From: Streptomyces sp. SA15
Lineage (GTDB): Bacteria; Actinomycetota; Actinomycetes; Streptomycetales; Streptomycetaceae
Reading direction: 5' to 3'
Assembly: GCF_002291145.1 (NCBI RefSeq)
Contig: NZ_NTGE01000101.1
Span: forward strand, 1 to 64,000
Length of the DNA: 64,000 nt
The translations under genes were made by a program, and so were the position numbers. This document shows positions 53,559 to 61,689 of this stretch, one piece after another. Under the pieces are notes generated by a model that ran no database searches, was not told the DNA's origin, and worked only from the letters and a program-made list of their open reading frames with translations. Within the stretch, counting starts at the first letter, position 1. Every line of letters begins with the position of its first letter.

Positions 53559-54332
53559 ATGTCGGCAGCCGAGACAGGCGGCGGGGCGCAGGTCAAATCC
53601 GCGGTACGGACGGTTGAACTGCTCGAATACTTCGCCGGACGCCCCGGTATGCACTCCCTCGCGGCGGTCCAGGAGGCCGTCGGGTACCCCAAGTCCAGCC
53701 TGTACATGCTGCTGCGCACGCTCGTGGAGCTGGGCTGGGTGGAGACGGACGCCACGGGCACGCGGTACGGCATCGGCGTACGGGCCCTGCTCGTCGGCAC
53801 CTCGTACATCGACGGTGACGAGGTGGTCGCGGCGGCCCGGCCGACGCTGGACCGGCTGTCGGACGACACGACGGAGACGATCCACCTGGCCCGCCTGGAC
53901 GGCACGAACGTCGTCTACCTGGCCACCCGCCAGTCGCAGCACTACCTGCGCCCCTTCACCCGGGTCGGCCGCCGCCTCCCGGCGCACTCCACGTCCCTCG
54001 GCAAGGCGCTGCTGAGCACGTACACGGACGAGCAGGTCCGCAAGATGCTGCCCGAGACGCTGCCCGCCCTGACCGAGAACACCATCACCGACCGGGAGAA
54101 GCTCATCGAGGAGCTGCACCAGGTGCGGGAGCAGGGCTTCGCGGTCGACCGCGAGGAGAACACGCTGGGGCTGCGCTGCTTCGGCGTGGCGATCCCCTAC
54201 CGCACGCCGGCCCGCGACGCGATCAGCTGCTCGGTACCGGTGGCGCGGCTGACCCCGGCCCACGAGCAGATGGTGAAAGACGCGTTGTTCGACGCCCGCG
54301 ACCGGCTCACGCTCGCCACCAGGAGGCTCTGA
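53559..54332 (+). CDS. IclR family transcriptional regulator
   Basis: 257 residues. The winged helix-turn-helix spans about 15-75 (VKSAVRTVELLEYFAG, VQEAVGYPKSSLYMLLRTL, LGWVETDATGTRYGIG). The C-terminal IclR effector domain contains HLARLDGTNVVYLATR near 112, LPAHSTSLGKALLST near 146 and GFAVDREENTLGLRCFGVAI near 198. ATG 53559 has AAGGGG/AAGGGC upstream and gives the usual length; ATG 53505 is possible but would add 18 atypical residues. It probably regulates the divergent aldehyde dehydrogenase gene in response to a sugar acid or aromatic metabolite. Confidence 0.92.
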   Translation: MSAAETGGGAQVKSAVRTVELLEYFAGRPGMHSLAAVQEAVGYPKSSLYMLLRTLVELGWVETDATGTRYGIGVRALLVGTSYIDGDEVVAAARPTLDRLSDDTTETIHLARLDGTNVVYLATRQSQHYLRPFTRVGRRLPAHSTSLGKALLSTYTDEQVRKMLPETLPALTENTITDREKLIEELHQVREQGFAVDREENTLGLRCFGVAIPYRTPARDAISCSVPVARLTPAHEQMVKDALFDARDRLTLATRRL

Positions 54333-54335
54333 CCG

Positions 54336-54806
54336 ATGGAAGTCGCGCTCCGCGAGGTCCACGACAGCGACCTGCCGGTCTTCTTCCGGCAGATGAACGA
54401 TCCGGAGGCCCTCCGCATGGCGGCCTTCACCGCGAAGGATCCCGCCGACTGGCACGCCTTCGACGCACTCTGGAAACGGATCCGTTCCTCGGACGCCGTC
54501 GCGCGGACCGTCCTGGCGGACGGTGACGTGGTGGGCAGCGCGGCGGTGTACGGGGAGCCGGGCGAGCGCGAGGTGACGTACTGGATCGACCGCGCGTACT
54601 GGGGCCAGGGCATCGCCACCGCCGCGCTGCGCGACCTGGTGGCCGAGGTGCCGGAACGCCCGCTGTACGCCCGTGCCGCCGCGGACAACGAGGGGTCGCT
54701 GCGCGTGCTGGAGAAGTGCGGCTTCCGGGCGAGCGAGCGGGCCCGGGGGTATGCGCAGGCCCGGGGCGAGGAGATCGACGAGGTCGTGCTGACGCTGGAG
54801 GGGTGA
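54336..54806 (+). CDS. GNAT family N-acetyltransferase (RimJ/RimL-like)
   Basis: 156 residues. VALREVHDSDLPVFFRQMND at the N-terminus, VTYWIDRAYWGQGIATAALR near 86 with the Q-G-I-A CoA loop, and ADNEGSLRVLEKCGFRASER near 113 are typical of the RimJ/RimL acetyltransferase group. It begins three bases after the IclR stop and is likely co-transcribed with it. The acceptor (protein N-terminus or small molecule) cannot be told. Confidence 0.88.
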   Translation: MEVALREVHDSDLPVFFRQMNDPEALRMAAFTAKDPADWHAFDALWKRIRSSDAVARTVLADGDVVGSAAVYGEPGEREVTYWIDRAYWGQGIATAALRDLVAEVPERPLYARAAADNEGSLRVLEKCGFRASERARGYAQARGEEIDEVVLTLEG

Positions 54807-54912
54807 CTTCCACCGGCCTGAAGGCCGCGCACATGAACACCCGATGAGAATTCCGGCGGAATTCCGGCGGAAGGGAACGCTCCGCCCGCCCCCGATCGTC
54901 TGTCCGAGCGGG

Positions 54913-56361
54913 ATGAACAAGACGATCAGGCGCGCTTCCGTCTTCACGCTGCTGCTGGTGTTCGCTCTGCTGATCAGGGCGACCTGGGTGCAGTTCTACG
55001 ACGGCACAGCGCTCGCGGACAACAAGAACAACCGGCGCAACGCGATCGAGCTGTACAGCGAGCCGCTCGGCAACATCGTCGTGGGCGGAAAGTCGGTCAC
55101 CGGCTCGGCCCGCACGACGAGCGGCGACCTCAAGTACAAACGGACGTACACGGACGGCAGTCTGTACGCGGCCGTCACCGGCTACAGCTCGCAGGTGTAC
55201 GGCGCGACCCAGCTGGAGGGCGTCTACCAGGAGCTGCTCGACGGGACGGACAACCGGCTGAAGACCGTGCTGGACACAGTCACGAACAAGCGCGCCGACC
55301 CGGGCGACGTGATCACGACGATCGACCCGGCCACGCAGCGGGCGGCGTACGACGCGCTCGGCGACAAGAAGGGCGCCGCCGTCGCGATCGACCCGGCCAC
55401 CGGCAGGATCCTCGCGGTCGTCTCCACGCCGTCGTACGACCCGTCGACGATCAGCACGGGCGACACCGACACCTGGTCACAGCTGACCAAGAACCCCGAC
55501 AAGCCGATGACGAACCGCGCGCTGCGCCAGCCGCTGCCGCCGGGCTCGACGTTCAAGCTGGTCGTCGCGGCGGCCGCGCTGGAGGACGGGCTGTACTCGT
55601 CGGTGGACGAGAAGACGGACAGCCCGAACCCGTACCCGCTGCCGCAGTCGACCGACAAGCTGACGAACGAGAACCTGTCGGCTCCCTGCGCGAACGCCTC
55701 GATCCGGGTGGCCCTGCAGTACTCCTGCAACAACGTCTTCGGGAAGATGGCCGTCGACCTGGGCCAGGACAAGGTCCGGGCGATGGCGGAGAAGTTCGGC
55801 TTCAACGACGCGACGCAGGACGTACCGGTGCGGGCGTACGAGAGCGTGTACCCGAAGGACATGGACGAGGCGCAGACGGCCCTGACGGGCATCGGCCAGT
55901 TCGACGTGACGGCGACCCCTTTGCAGATGGCCATGGTGTCGGCGGCCATAGCCAACGGCGGCAAGCTCCTCTCGCCGCACATGGTGTCGCAGATCACCGA
56001 CAGCGGCGGTGACGTCCTGGAGGACTACGACGACAACACGAGCGCCAAGGAGATCGTCAGCTCCTCGACCGCCGAGCAACTGCAGTCGGCGATGCAGACG
56101 GTGGTCGAGAAGGGCACCGGCACGAACGCGCAGATCTCCGGCGTGACGGTGGGCGGCAAGACCGGTACGGCCCAGCACGGCGAGAACAACAGCGAGACGC
56201 CGTACGCCTGGTTCACGTCGTACGGCAAGTCCGACGCGACCGGCAAGGAGGTCGCCGTGGCGGTGATCGTGGAGCAGTCGAACGCGGCCCGTTCGGAGGT
56301 CAGCGGCAACGGGCTGGCCGCACCGGTGGCCAAGGCCGTGATGGAGGCGGCGCTGAACTAG
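54913..56361 (+). CDS. Class B penicillin-binding protein (PbpA-like transpeptidase)
   Basis: 482 residues. A single N-terminal membrane segment (VFTLLLVFALLIRATWVQFY) anchors an extracellular transpeptidase. Active-site motifs are in order: S-x-x-K in PLPPGSTFKLV near 218, S-x-N in LQYSCNNVFGK near 276 and K-T-G in VGGKTGTAQHG near 416. It cross-links peptidoglycan. The frame is open back to 54844, but ATG 54913 gives the membrane segment at the right place. It resembles the secreted PBPs found next to ECF sigma genes in this part of Streptomyces chromosomes. A hairpin terminator follows. Confidence 0.92.
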   Translation: MNKTIRRASVFTLLLVFALLIRATWVQFYDGTALADNKNNRRNAIELYSEPLGNIVVGGKSVTGSARTTSGDLKYKRTYTDGSLYAAVTGYSSQVYGATQLEGVYQELLDGTDNRLKTVLDTVTNKRADPGDVITTIDPATQRAAYDALGDKKGAAVAIDPATGRILAVVSTPSYDPSTISTGDTDTWSQLTKNPDKPMTNRALRQPLPPGSTFKLVVAAAALEDGLYSSVDEKTDSPNPYPLPQSTDKLTNENLSAPCANASIRVALQYSCNNVFGKMAVDLGQDKVRAMAEKFGFNDATQDVPVRAYESVYPKDMDEAQTALTGIGQFDVTATPLQMAMVSAAIANGGKLLSPHMVSQITDSGGDVLEDYDDNTSAKEIVSSSTAEQLQSAMQTVVEKGTGTNAQISGVTVGGKTGTAQHGENNSETPYAWFTSYGKSDATGKEVAVAVIVEQSNAARSEVSGNGLAAPVAKAVMEAALN

Positions 56362-56366
56362 GAGCC

Positions 56367-56407
56367 GGGGGACAGCCCCGACAGGAGCTGTACAGGAGCT
56401 GTCCCCC
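56367..56407. terminator. Bidirectional hairpin between the PBP gene and the purine permease
   Basis: GGGGGACAGC (56367-56376) pairs with GCTGTCCCCC (56398-56407) around a 21-base loop that contains two copies of ACAGGAGCTGT-like sequence. It lies between two convergent genes. Confidence 0.75.
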
Positions 56408-56412
56408 AGACC

Positions 56413-57870
56413 TCACTTGGCGCCCAGGATCTGCTCGATCGGGTCGATCGCGAAGTACACCAGGAACAGCGCCGAGGTCCCCCACAGCAGCCAGTGGATC
56501 TCCTTGGCCTTGCCGAGAACCGTCTTGATCACCACGTAGGCGAGGAAGCCGGCGCCGATGCCGTTGGTGATGGAGTACGTGAACGGCATCACGGCGATGG
56601 TCAGGAACGCCGGGATGGCGATCTCGTACTTGTCCCAGTCGATGTGCTTGACCTGCGTCATCATCAGGAAGCCGACGGCGACCAGGGCGGGAGCGGCCGC
56701 CTGGAGCGGGACGATCGTCAGCAGCGGGGTCAGGAACAGGGCGAGGGCGAACAGGCCGCCGGTGACCAGGTTGGAGAAGCCGGTGCGCGAGCCCTCCCCC
56801 ACACCCGCCGCCGACTCGATGTAGGAGGTGGCGGAGGAGGACGAGGCCGCGCCGCCCGCGACCGCCGCGGCACCGTCGATGAGCAGCACCCGGCCGAGGT
56901 TCGGGACCTTGCCCTCCTCGTCGAGGAGTCCGGCCTCCGCGCTGATGCCGACGACCGTGCCCATGGTGTCGAAGAAGTCGGACAGGATCAGCGTGAAGAT
57001 CAGCAGGACGACGGTGACGACGCCGACGCCGGGCGCGTCGAAGGCGCCGAACAGGCTGAAGTGACCGATCAGTCCGAAGTCGGGGGTGTCGACGATCTTG
57101 TCGGGCCAGTCGGGGGTGGTCAGGCCCCAGGCCTTGATGTCGGCGATCGAGTTGATGATCATCGCGAGGATCGTCATGGTCACGATGCTGATCAGGATGG
57201 CGCCCTTGACCTTGCGGGCGAGCAGTCCGATCGTCAGCAGGACGCCGAGGCAGAAGACGAGAATCGGCCACCCGGTGAGGGTGCCGGTGCCGCCGAGCTG
57301 GACCGGGACGGTGGTGTTCGCGATGTCCGGGATACGGGTGACGAACCCGGCGTCGACGAAGCCGATGAAGGCGATGAACAGGCCGATACCGACGCTGATC
57401 GCCTGCTTGAGGGGCTGCGGAATGGCGTGCATGACCGCCTCGCGCAGCCCTGTCACCACCAACACACAGATCAGCAGGCCCTCCAGGACGACCAGGCCCA
57501 TCGCGTCGTCCCAGCTCATCTGCGGGGCGATCTGGAAGGCGACGACCGCATTCAATCCGAGGCCGGCGGCGAGCGCGAGGGGCAGGTTGCCGCCCACGCC
57601 CATGATGATCGTCATGACCGCGGCCACCAGGGCGGTGGCGGTGGTCAGTTGGACGGCGTCGAGCTGCTGGCCGAACTTGTCCTTCGCGCTGCCGAGGATG
57701 ATGGGATTCAGGACAAGGATGTAGGCCATCGTGAAGAACGTGGCGAAGCCGCCGCGTATCTCACGGCCGAAGGTGGATCCCCGCGCGGAGATCTTGAAGA
57801 ACCGGTCGACGCTGTTCGCCGCTGGTGGCGGGGCACTTGACCGGTCGGCCACCTTCTGCGATTCGGACAT
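56413..57870 (-). CDS. NCS2/AzgA family nucleobase permease
   Basis: 485 residues with about 12-14 hydrophobic spans. STFGREIRGGFATFFTMAYI near residue 31 and NPIILGSAK near 55 are the AzgA-type N-terminal signature. LPLALAAGLGLNAVVAF near 96 and LSDFFDTMGTVVGISAEAGL near 288 are further NCS2 blocks. It should import adenine, guanine or hypoxanthine with protons. The upstream region shared with a divergent sigma factor gene holds a 22-nt-period direct repeat that may be its regulatory site. The frame starts at an ATG with AGGAGCAGCAG before it. Confidence 0.93.
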   Translation of the reverse strand: MSESQKVADRSSAPPPAANSVDRFFKISARGSTFGREIRGGFATFFTMAYILVLNPIILGSAKDKFGQQLDAVQLTTATALVAAVMTIIMGVGGNLPLALAAGLGLNAVVAFQIAPQMSWDDAMGLVVLEGLLICVLVVTGLREAVMHAIPQPLKQAISVGIGLFIAFIGFVDAGFVTRIPDIANTTVPVQLGGTGTLTGWPILVFCLGVLLTIGLLARKVKGAILISIVTMTILAMIINSIADIKAWGLTTPDWPDKIVDTPDFGLIGHFSLFGAFDAPGVGVVTVVLLIFTLILSDFFDTMGTVVGISAEAGLLDEEGKVPNLGRVLLIDGAAAVAGGAASSSSATSYIESAAGVGEGSRTGFSNLVTGGLFALALFLTPLLTIVPLQAAAPALVAVGFLMMTQVKHIDWDKYEIAIPAFLTIAVMPFTYSITNGIGAGFLAYVVIKTVLGKAKEIHWLLWGTSALFLVYFAIDPIEQILGAK

Positions 57871-57969
57871 GACTGCTGCTCCTTGGTGCCTGAATGATCG
57901 GTGTGCGGATGCTGGCTGGATTGTTCCCTCGTTGAACCTGTTTCAGGTTTTCTCCGTGTTACGGAATCG

Positions 57970-58012
57970 GCGTCGGACCTCCAGACTGTGAGCGTCGGAC
58001 CTCCAGACAGTG
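57970..58012. repeat. Direct repeat of 21 bp, period 22, in a divergent promoter region
   Basis: GCGTCGGACCTCCAGAC followed by NGTG occurs at 57970-57990 and 57992-58012 with one difference in 21. The period of about two helical turns places both copies on one face of the DNA, as for tandem binding of a regulator. The remainder of the gap 57871-58154 shows AGGAGAGG before the sigma GTG and no other clear element. Confidence 0.7.
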
Positions 58013-58154
58013 TTCGAAGACCCGTACGAACCAAGCAGTCCATCACTGCTACGCTTCCGGATCTCGTCCGGGCCACCCCCGGATGATCACATGTCAGACA
58101 CATGACACACACAGGCGCCGGGGGCGCCCGAGTCGCCGTGAGGAGAGGTCGCCC

Positions 58155-58718
58155 GTGGGCACAGTCGTCGACGACGCCGCCTCCGTGGAGTTCCATGCCT
58201 TCTTCGAGCGCCACTACGCCGAACTGTCCCGCCTCGCCCATCTGCTGACGGGTGAGGCGGACGCCGCCGACGACCTGGCGGCGGACGCGTTACTGGCGCT
58301 GTGGCACCGCTGGGACCGGGTGCGCGCGGCCGACCATCCGGCGGCGTACGCGCGGGGGGTCGTGGCCAATCTGGCCCGTACCCGGATCCGCAGCGCGGTA
58401 CGCGAACGGCGGCGCGTCGCGCTGTTCTGGTCGCAGCGCGAGGAGAAGGCCGAGAACCCGGACGTGGCAGGGGTGGTCGACGTCCAGGAGGCGTTGCGTA
58501 GACTTCCGTTCCGCAAACGCGCCTGCGTGGTGCTGCGGCACGCATTCGACCTCTCCGAGAAGGACACAGCGCTCGCCCTGGGTGTCTCGGTCGGTACGGT
58601 GAAGAGCCAGACCTCGAAGGGAATGGCCGAACTGCAGCGGTTGCTCGGAACACAGGCAGCTCCGCAGAGAGTGCACGCGGCGATGGCGCGCACCGGCGAC
58701 GCCGGAAGGGACCGATGA
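58155..58718 (+). CDS. SigE-family ECF RNA polymerase sigma factor
   Basis: 187 residues. Region 2 is visible as FHAFFERHYAELSRLAHLLTG and DDLAADALLALWHRW near 12-53, and ANLARTRIRSAVRERRR lies near 75. Region 4 is RLPFRKRACVVLRHAFDLSE and ALGVSVGTVKSQTSKGMAELQ near 118-165. This is the actinobacterial SigE-type group, usually without a classical anti-sigma factor. GTG 58155 has GAGGAGAGG ten bases before it. The next gene overlaps it by four bases and encodes a membrane protein that may act as its partner. Confidence 0.9.
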   Translation: MGTVVDDAASVEFHAFFERHYAELSRLAHLLTGEADAADDLAADALLALWHRWDRVRAADHPAAYARGVVANLARTRIRSAVRERRRVALFWSQREEKAENPDVAGVVDVQEALRRLPFRKRACVVLRHAFDLSEKDTALALGVSVGTVKSQTSKGMAELQRLLGTQAAPQRVHAAMARTGDAGRDR

Positions 58719-59563
58719 CCATGCGGCGGGACGTGCACGACGAGTTGCGCGCCCGGCTGCACGAGGCGGCCGGGGCGCACGAGCCCGACCGCGCGCGCAT
58801 CCTGGCGCGGATCGAGCGCGGTATGACCGAACAGGCCCGCCCCGACCATCGGGCGACCCGTCCGCCGGTGTTCGGCTGGGTGCGGGTGGTGAGCGCCACC
58901 GCGGCGGTCGCGGGCGTGCTGGGGGTCGGCGGCTACGCGGTCGCCTCCGCGGTGAAGGACGAGGTTCCCCCGCAGAAGATCGCGGTCACGGCGACGCCCA
59001 CGCCGTCGCCGGACGCGACGAGCCGCGCGCCCGAGCCGCCGGTGAACCCGAAGCCGAGCACCCAGGAGCCCGAGCCGAGCAAGTCGCCCGCGCGGACGCC
59101 GAGTACGTCGGTCACCGCGGCGCCGCCGGCCTCCGGCACCGAGGACGGTCCGCTGTGGTCGGACGGCTCGGTGGACCCGCACAGCAACGACTTCTGGGCG
59201 CAGAGCAACATCACCCTCAAGACCTCCGAGCAACTTGCCTCCCTCACGGTCGAGTTGAAGGTCGCGCAGACCGGCGGTGTCACCAACGCCGGTGCCTGGC
59301 GCTCGCTCCCCGAGGACGACTTCACACTGACGGTCGGCGAGCGGGACGGCTTCCTCGTCTACACCTGGGTGCTCAAGGAGGGCCGTACGGTCCCCAAGGG
59401 CGAGTGGGTGTTCGCCGGGCAGTACAACCACCAGCGCGGCGGCCGGGACGCGAAGGACGACGCCTACACGGCGACGGCGACCGCGGGGTCCGAACAGGCG
59501 GATGTGGAGGGCGACTTCGCGGCGCAGGACGACAACGACTCGTCCGACGGCGGAGATTCGTAA
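58715..59563 (+). CDS. Single-pass membrane protein coupled to the sigma factor
   Basis: 282 residues. A cytoplasmic N-terminus rich in Arg/Glu/His (RRDVHDELRARLHEAAGAHE, DRARILARIERGM) leads to a transmembrane helix (VVSATAAVAGVLGVGGYAVA, about 57-77). A Pro/Thr/Ser-rich external linker (about 88-145) follows, then a globular domain with Trp and Asp (GPLWSDGSVDPHSNDFWAQ) and an acidic tail. The ATGA overlap with the sigma gene and the inside-membrane-outside layout suggest a membrane anti-sigma or signal sensor, although no zinc finger or known anti-sigma domain is visible. Confidence 0.75.
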   Translation: MTMRRDVHDELRARLHEAAGAHEPDRARILARIERGMTEQARPDHRATRPPVFGWVRVVSATAAVAGVLGVGGYAVASAVKDEVPPQKIAVTATPTPSPDATSRAPEPPVNPKPSTQEPEPSKSPARTPSTSVTAAPPASGTEDGPLWSDGSVDPHSNDFWAQSNITLKTSEQLASLTVELKVAQTGGVTNAGAWRSLPEDDFTLTVGERDGFLVYTWVLKEGRTVPKGEWVFAGQYNHQRGGRDAKDDAYTATATAGSEQADVEGDFAAQDDNDSSDGGDS

Positions 59564-59647
59564 AGAAAGTCTGCAGACGCGGCAACCCGTTCCACACCAG
59601 TGGCGACCAGGAAACGCAAAGTTCCTCTCCCACGCAAGGAAATGGGC

Positions 59648-60478
59648 ATGACTGCACGAGCTGAACAGCCCGTCCGCCACCGCCGCCGGGTCACCAAACG
59701 GCGCGCGGTGATCGCCGGAGCCTCCGCTCTCGGCATCACGGGGGCGGCGATCGTCACCACGACGATGCTGTCCTCCGCGGGCGCGGCCTCGTCGTGGCCG
59801 GCCGCCAAGGGCAGCAAGGCCGTCTCGTCGACGATCAAGGTGTCCGGCACGTACGACGGCAAGCTCAAGAAGTTCTACGGCGCCGGCGAGCTGGGCGGCA
59901 GTGGCCAGGAGGAGGGCCAGGATCCGGTCTTCGAGCTGGCCGACGGAGCGTTACTCAAGAACGTGATCATCGGCACCCCGGGCGCGGACGGCGTCCACTG
60001 CAAGGGCAGTTGCACGCTGCAGAACGTATGGTGGCTGGACGTCGGCGAGGACGCCGCCAGCTTCAAGGGCAAGTCGTCGTCGGCCGTGTACAAGGTCATC
60101 GGCGGCGGCGCGAAGAACGGCGCCGACAAGGTGCTCCAGTTCAACGGGGCCGGCAAGCTGACCGTGACCGGCTTCCAGGTCCACAACTCGGGCAAGCTGG
60201 TCCGCTCCTGCGGCAACTGCAAGACGCAGCACAAGCGGACGATCGTGCTGAGCGACATCGACGTGACGGCGCCGCTGAAGGCGATCGTCGGCGTCAACGC
60301 CAACTACGGGGACACCGCCACGCTGTCCAGGATCCGTATCCACGGCGACGCCAAGAAGAAGACCAAGACCTGCGTCCGTTTCAAGGGCAACAACTCCGGC
60401 AAGGAGCCCACAGAGCTGGGCACGGGCCCCGACGGCAAGACGTGCAAGTTCAAGAGCTCCGACATCAGCTACCGCTGA
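59648..60478 (+). CDS. Secreted PL3 family pectate lyase
   Basis: 276 residues. A twin-Arg/basic N-terminus (RHRRRVTKRR) and hydrophobic stretch ending S-S-A-G-A-A give export, possibly by Tat. The small parallel beta-helix of PL3 is shown by GGSGQEEGQDPVFELADGA near 80, IIGTPGADGVHCKGSCTLQN near 102 and VWWLDVGEDAASFKG near 122, which hold the calcium and catalytic residues; SCGNCKTQHKRTIVLSD lies near 189. It cleaves polygalacturonate by beta-elimination. ATG 59648 is chosen because AAGGAA lies six bases upstream. It begins 84 bases after the sigma-linked membrane protein. Confidence 0.92.
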   Translation: MTARAEQPVRHRRRVTKRRAVIAGASALGITGAAIVTTTMLSSAGAASSWPAAKGSKAVSSTIKVSGTYDGKLKKFYGAGELGGSGQEEGQDPVFELADGALLKNVIIGTPGADGVHCKGSCTLQNVWWLDVGEDAASFKGKSSSAVYKVIGGGAKNGADKVLQFNGAGKLTVTGFQVHNSGKLVRSCGNCKTQHKRTIVLSDIDVTAPLKAIVGVNANYGDTATLSRIRIHGDAKKKTKTCVRFKGNNSGKEPTELGTGPDGKTCKFKSSDISYR

Positions 60479-60526
60479 TCCCCACAACTCCGGCCGGGCA
60501 AAGCCCCCCTTGGGCCCGCCGGACGC

Positions 60527-60594
60527 ACCGGTCGAGCCCCCCCCTCGACCGGTCACGAGAACGCCCCCGCCGCTGACGACCGACGGGGGCGTTC
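60527..60594. terminator. Two adjacent hairpins between convergent pectate lyase genes
   Basis: ACCGGTCGAG (60527-60536) pairs with CTCGACCGGT (60544-60553), and GAACGCCCCC (60559-60568) with GGGGGCGTTC (60585-60594). Both are perfect. Both pectate lyase genes converge on them. Confidence 0.8.
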
Positions 60595-60600
60595 GCGCCC

Positions 60601-60635
60601 TTCAGGGGCGCGGGGCTGTATCGATGTGCCGCGCG
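60601..60635. repeat. Interspersed repeat copy 3 (shortened), overlapping the pectate lyase 3' end
   Basis: TTCAGGGGCGCGGGGCTGTA followed by TCGATGTG matches copies at 24120 and 51785, but it breaks off before the GCGGCTCCGCCGC hairpin and runs straight into pectate lyase coding sequence. The stop codon and last codons of that gene are read from the repeat. Confidence 0.8.
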
Positions 60636-61459
60636 TTGTCCCAAGCCGCGTTGTTCTCCACCTTGTGCGCCACCGAAGCCCCTCCCCCGCCCAACTCGAA
60701 CCCACTGCCGTCGCCCTCGAACGCCGCGTCCCCCCACCGGTTCCTGCCGTTGCCGAAGGCCCGCGAGTCCTTGATGGTGACGGGCGACGAGAACTGCCAC
60801 AGATCGAGCCCGTCATCCGAGTTGTTGTACAGGCGCGCACCCTCCACGACGTTGCCGACACCCGAGCCGAACTTGATGGCGATCCCGTCGGCGTTCTGAC
60901 CGTGCTCGGCCGGGTCGTAGTTGCCGTGACTGTCCAGGTTCCGCACGAGGTTGTCCGTCGTACCGTCACCGCGCAGGGTGAACCCGGAGTCGCCGTTGTT
61001 CGCCGTGACAAGGTTCTTGAAGACTCCGCCCACCGACGACGTGGCGACGAACCCCTGCGCCGGCGAGTTCTGGAAGGTGAGGTTCTGCACGGTCCAGTAG
61101 TCGCCGTGGATCTCGGCCAGCCAGGAGCCGTCGGGCAGCCTGGAGCCGTCGATCCTCACCTTCTCGCCGCCGTACGCCCGCAGCGTGACCCGCGCCGAAC
61201 CGGTGCCGTTGGCCGTGGACTTCAGGGTCGCCGTCGGGTGGTACGTCCCGCCGCGGACCTGGATCGTGGTGCCGGCGGCCGCGTTCCTGACGGCCGACTC
61301 CAGCTGCGCGGTGGTGGACACGGTGACCGTCGTCGAGGCGGCCCGGGCGCCACCCTCGGTGAGGCCGAGGTAGACGCCGCTCGCCCCCGAGGCGACGGCC
61401 ACCGCCGCGGCGATCGACAGGGTCCGCGTCCTGCGGTGGCGTCCGGTGCCTAGACGCAC
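60602..61459 (-). pseudogene. Parallel beta-helix pectate lyase, truncated at the 3' end by a repeat
   Basis: 285 residues. The signal peptide (RTRTLSIAAAVAVASGASGVYL) is followed by a right-handed beta-helix of the Pel9/PL9-like type: GTYHPTATLKSTANGTGSARV near 70, DYWTVQNLTFQNSPAQGFVA near 118, GDSGFTLRGDGTTDNLVRNL near 154, GQNADGIAIKFGSGVGN near 185 and NSDDGLDLWQFSSPV near 213. Full-length Streptomyces relatives, from memory, run about 400 residues and continue after NNAAWDN with further coils. Here the sequence turns into RHIDTAPRP, which is translated repeat DNA, and stops. Residual activity cannot be excluded. GTG 61459 has AAGGAA six bases before it. Confidence 0.75.
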
Positions 61460-61490
61460 GGAACGTTCCTTTCGTCGACATCGGGAGGAC

Positions 61491-61524
61491 GAAACGGGCC
61501 GGAGGGGCCGCCCCGGCCCGTTTC
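61491..61524 (-). promoter_or_regulatory. Perfect 12-bp stem in the leader of the truncated pectate lyase
   Basis: GAAACGGGCCGG (61491-61502) pairs with CCGGCCCGTTTC (61513-61524) around AGGGGCCGCC. It lies 32 bases before the lyase start on the minus strand and could be an attenuator or leader hairpin. Confidence 0.5.
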
Positions 61525-61577
61525 TGAGATCAGGTCGCCGCCGGTGGCCGAAAAGGTTGCCGCCCCGCGAAAACGAT

Positions 61578-61588
61578 CGAAACTTTCG
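61578..61588. promoter_or_regulatory. GAAANTTTC-type operator between pectate lyase and GH43 genes
   Basis: CGAAACTTTCG matches the palindromic element known from memory in promoters of actinomycete xylanase and other glycanase genes. It is centred between the divergent pectate lyase and GH43 genes, so one repressor could control both. Confidence 0.6.
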
Positions 61589-61689
61589 CTCCCCCTCGCC
61601 CCACGCACACCGATTGACCAGCTGACCTCCTGCGATGACACTCCCAAGGCGAACCCAACAGAAACCCCCACACTCCCACAGGATGTGTC

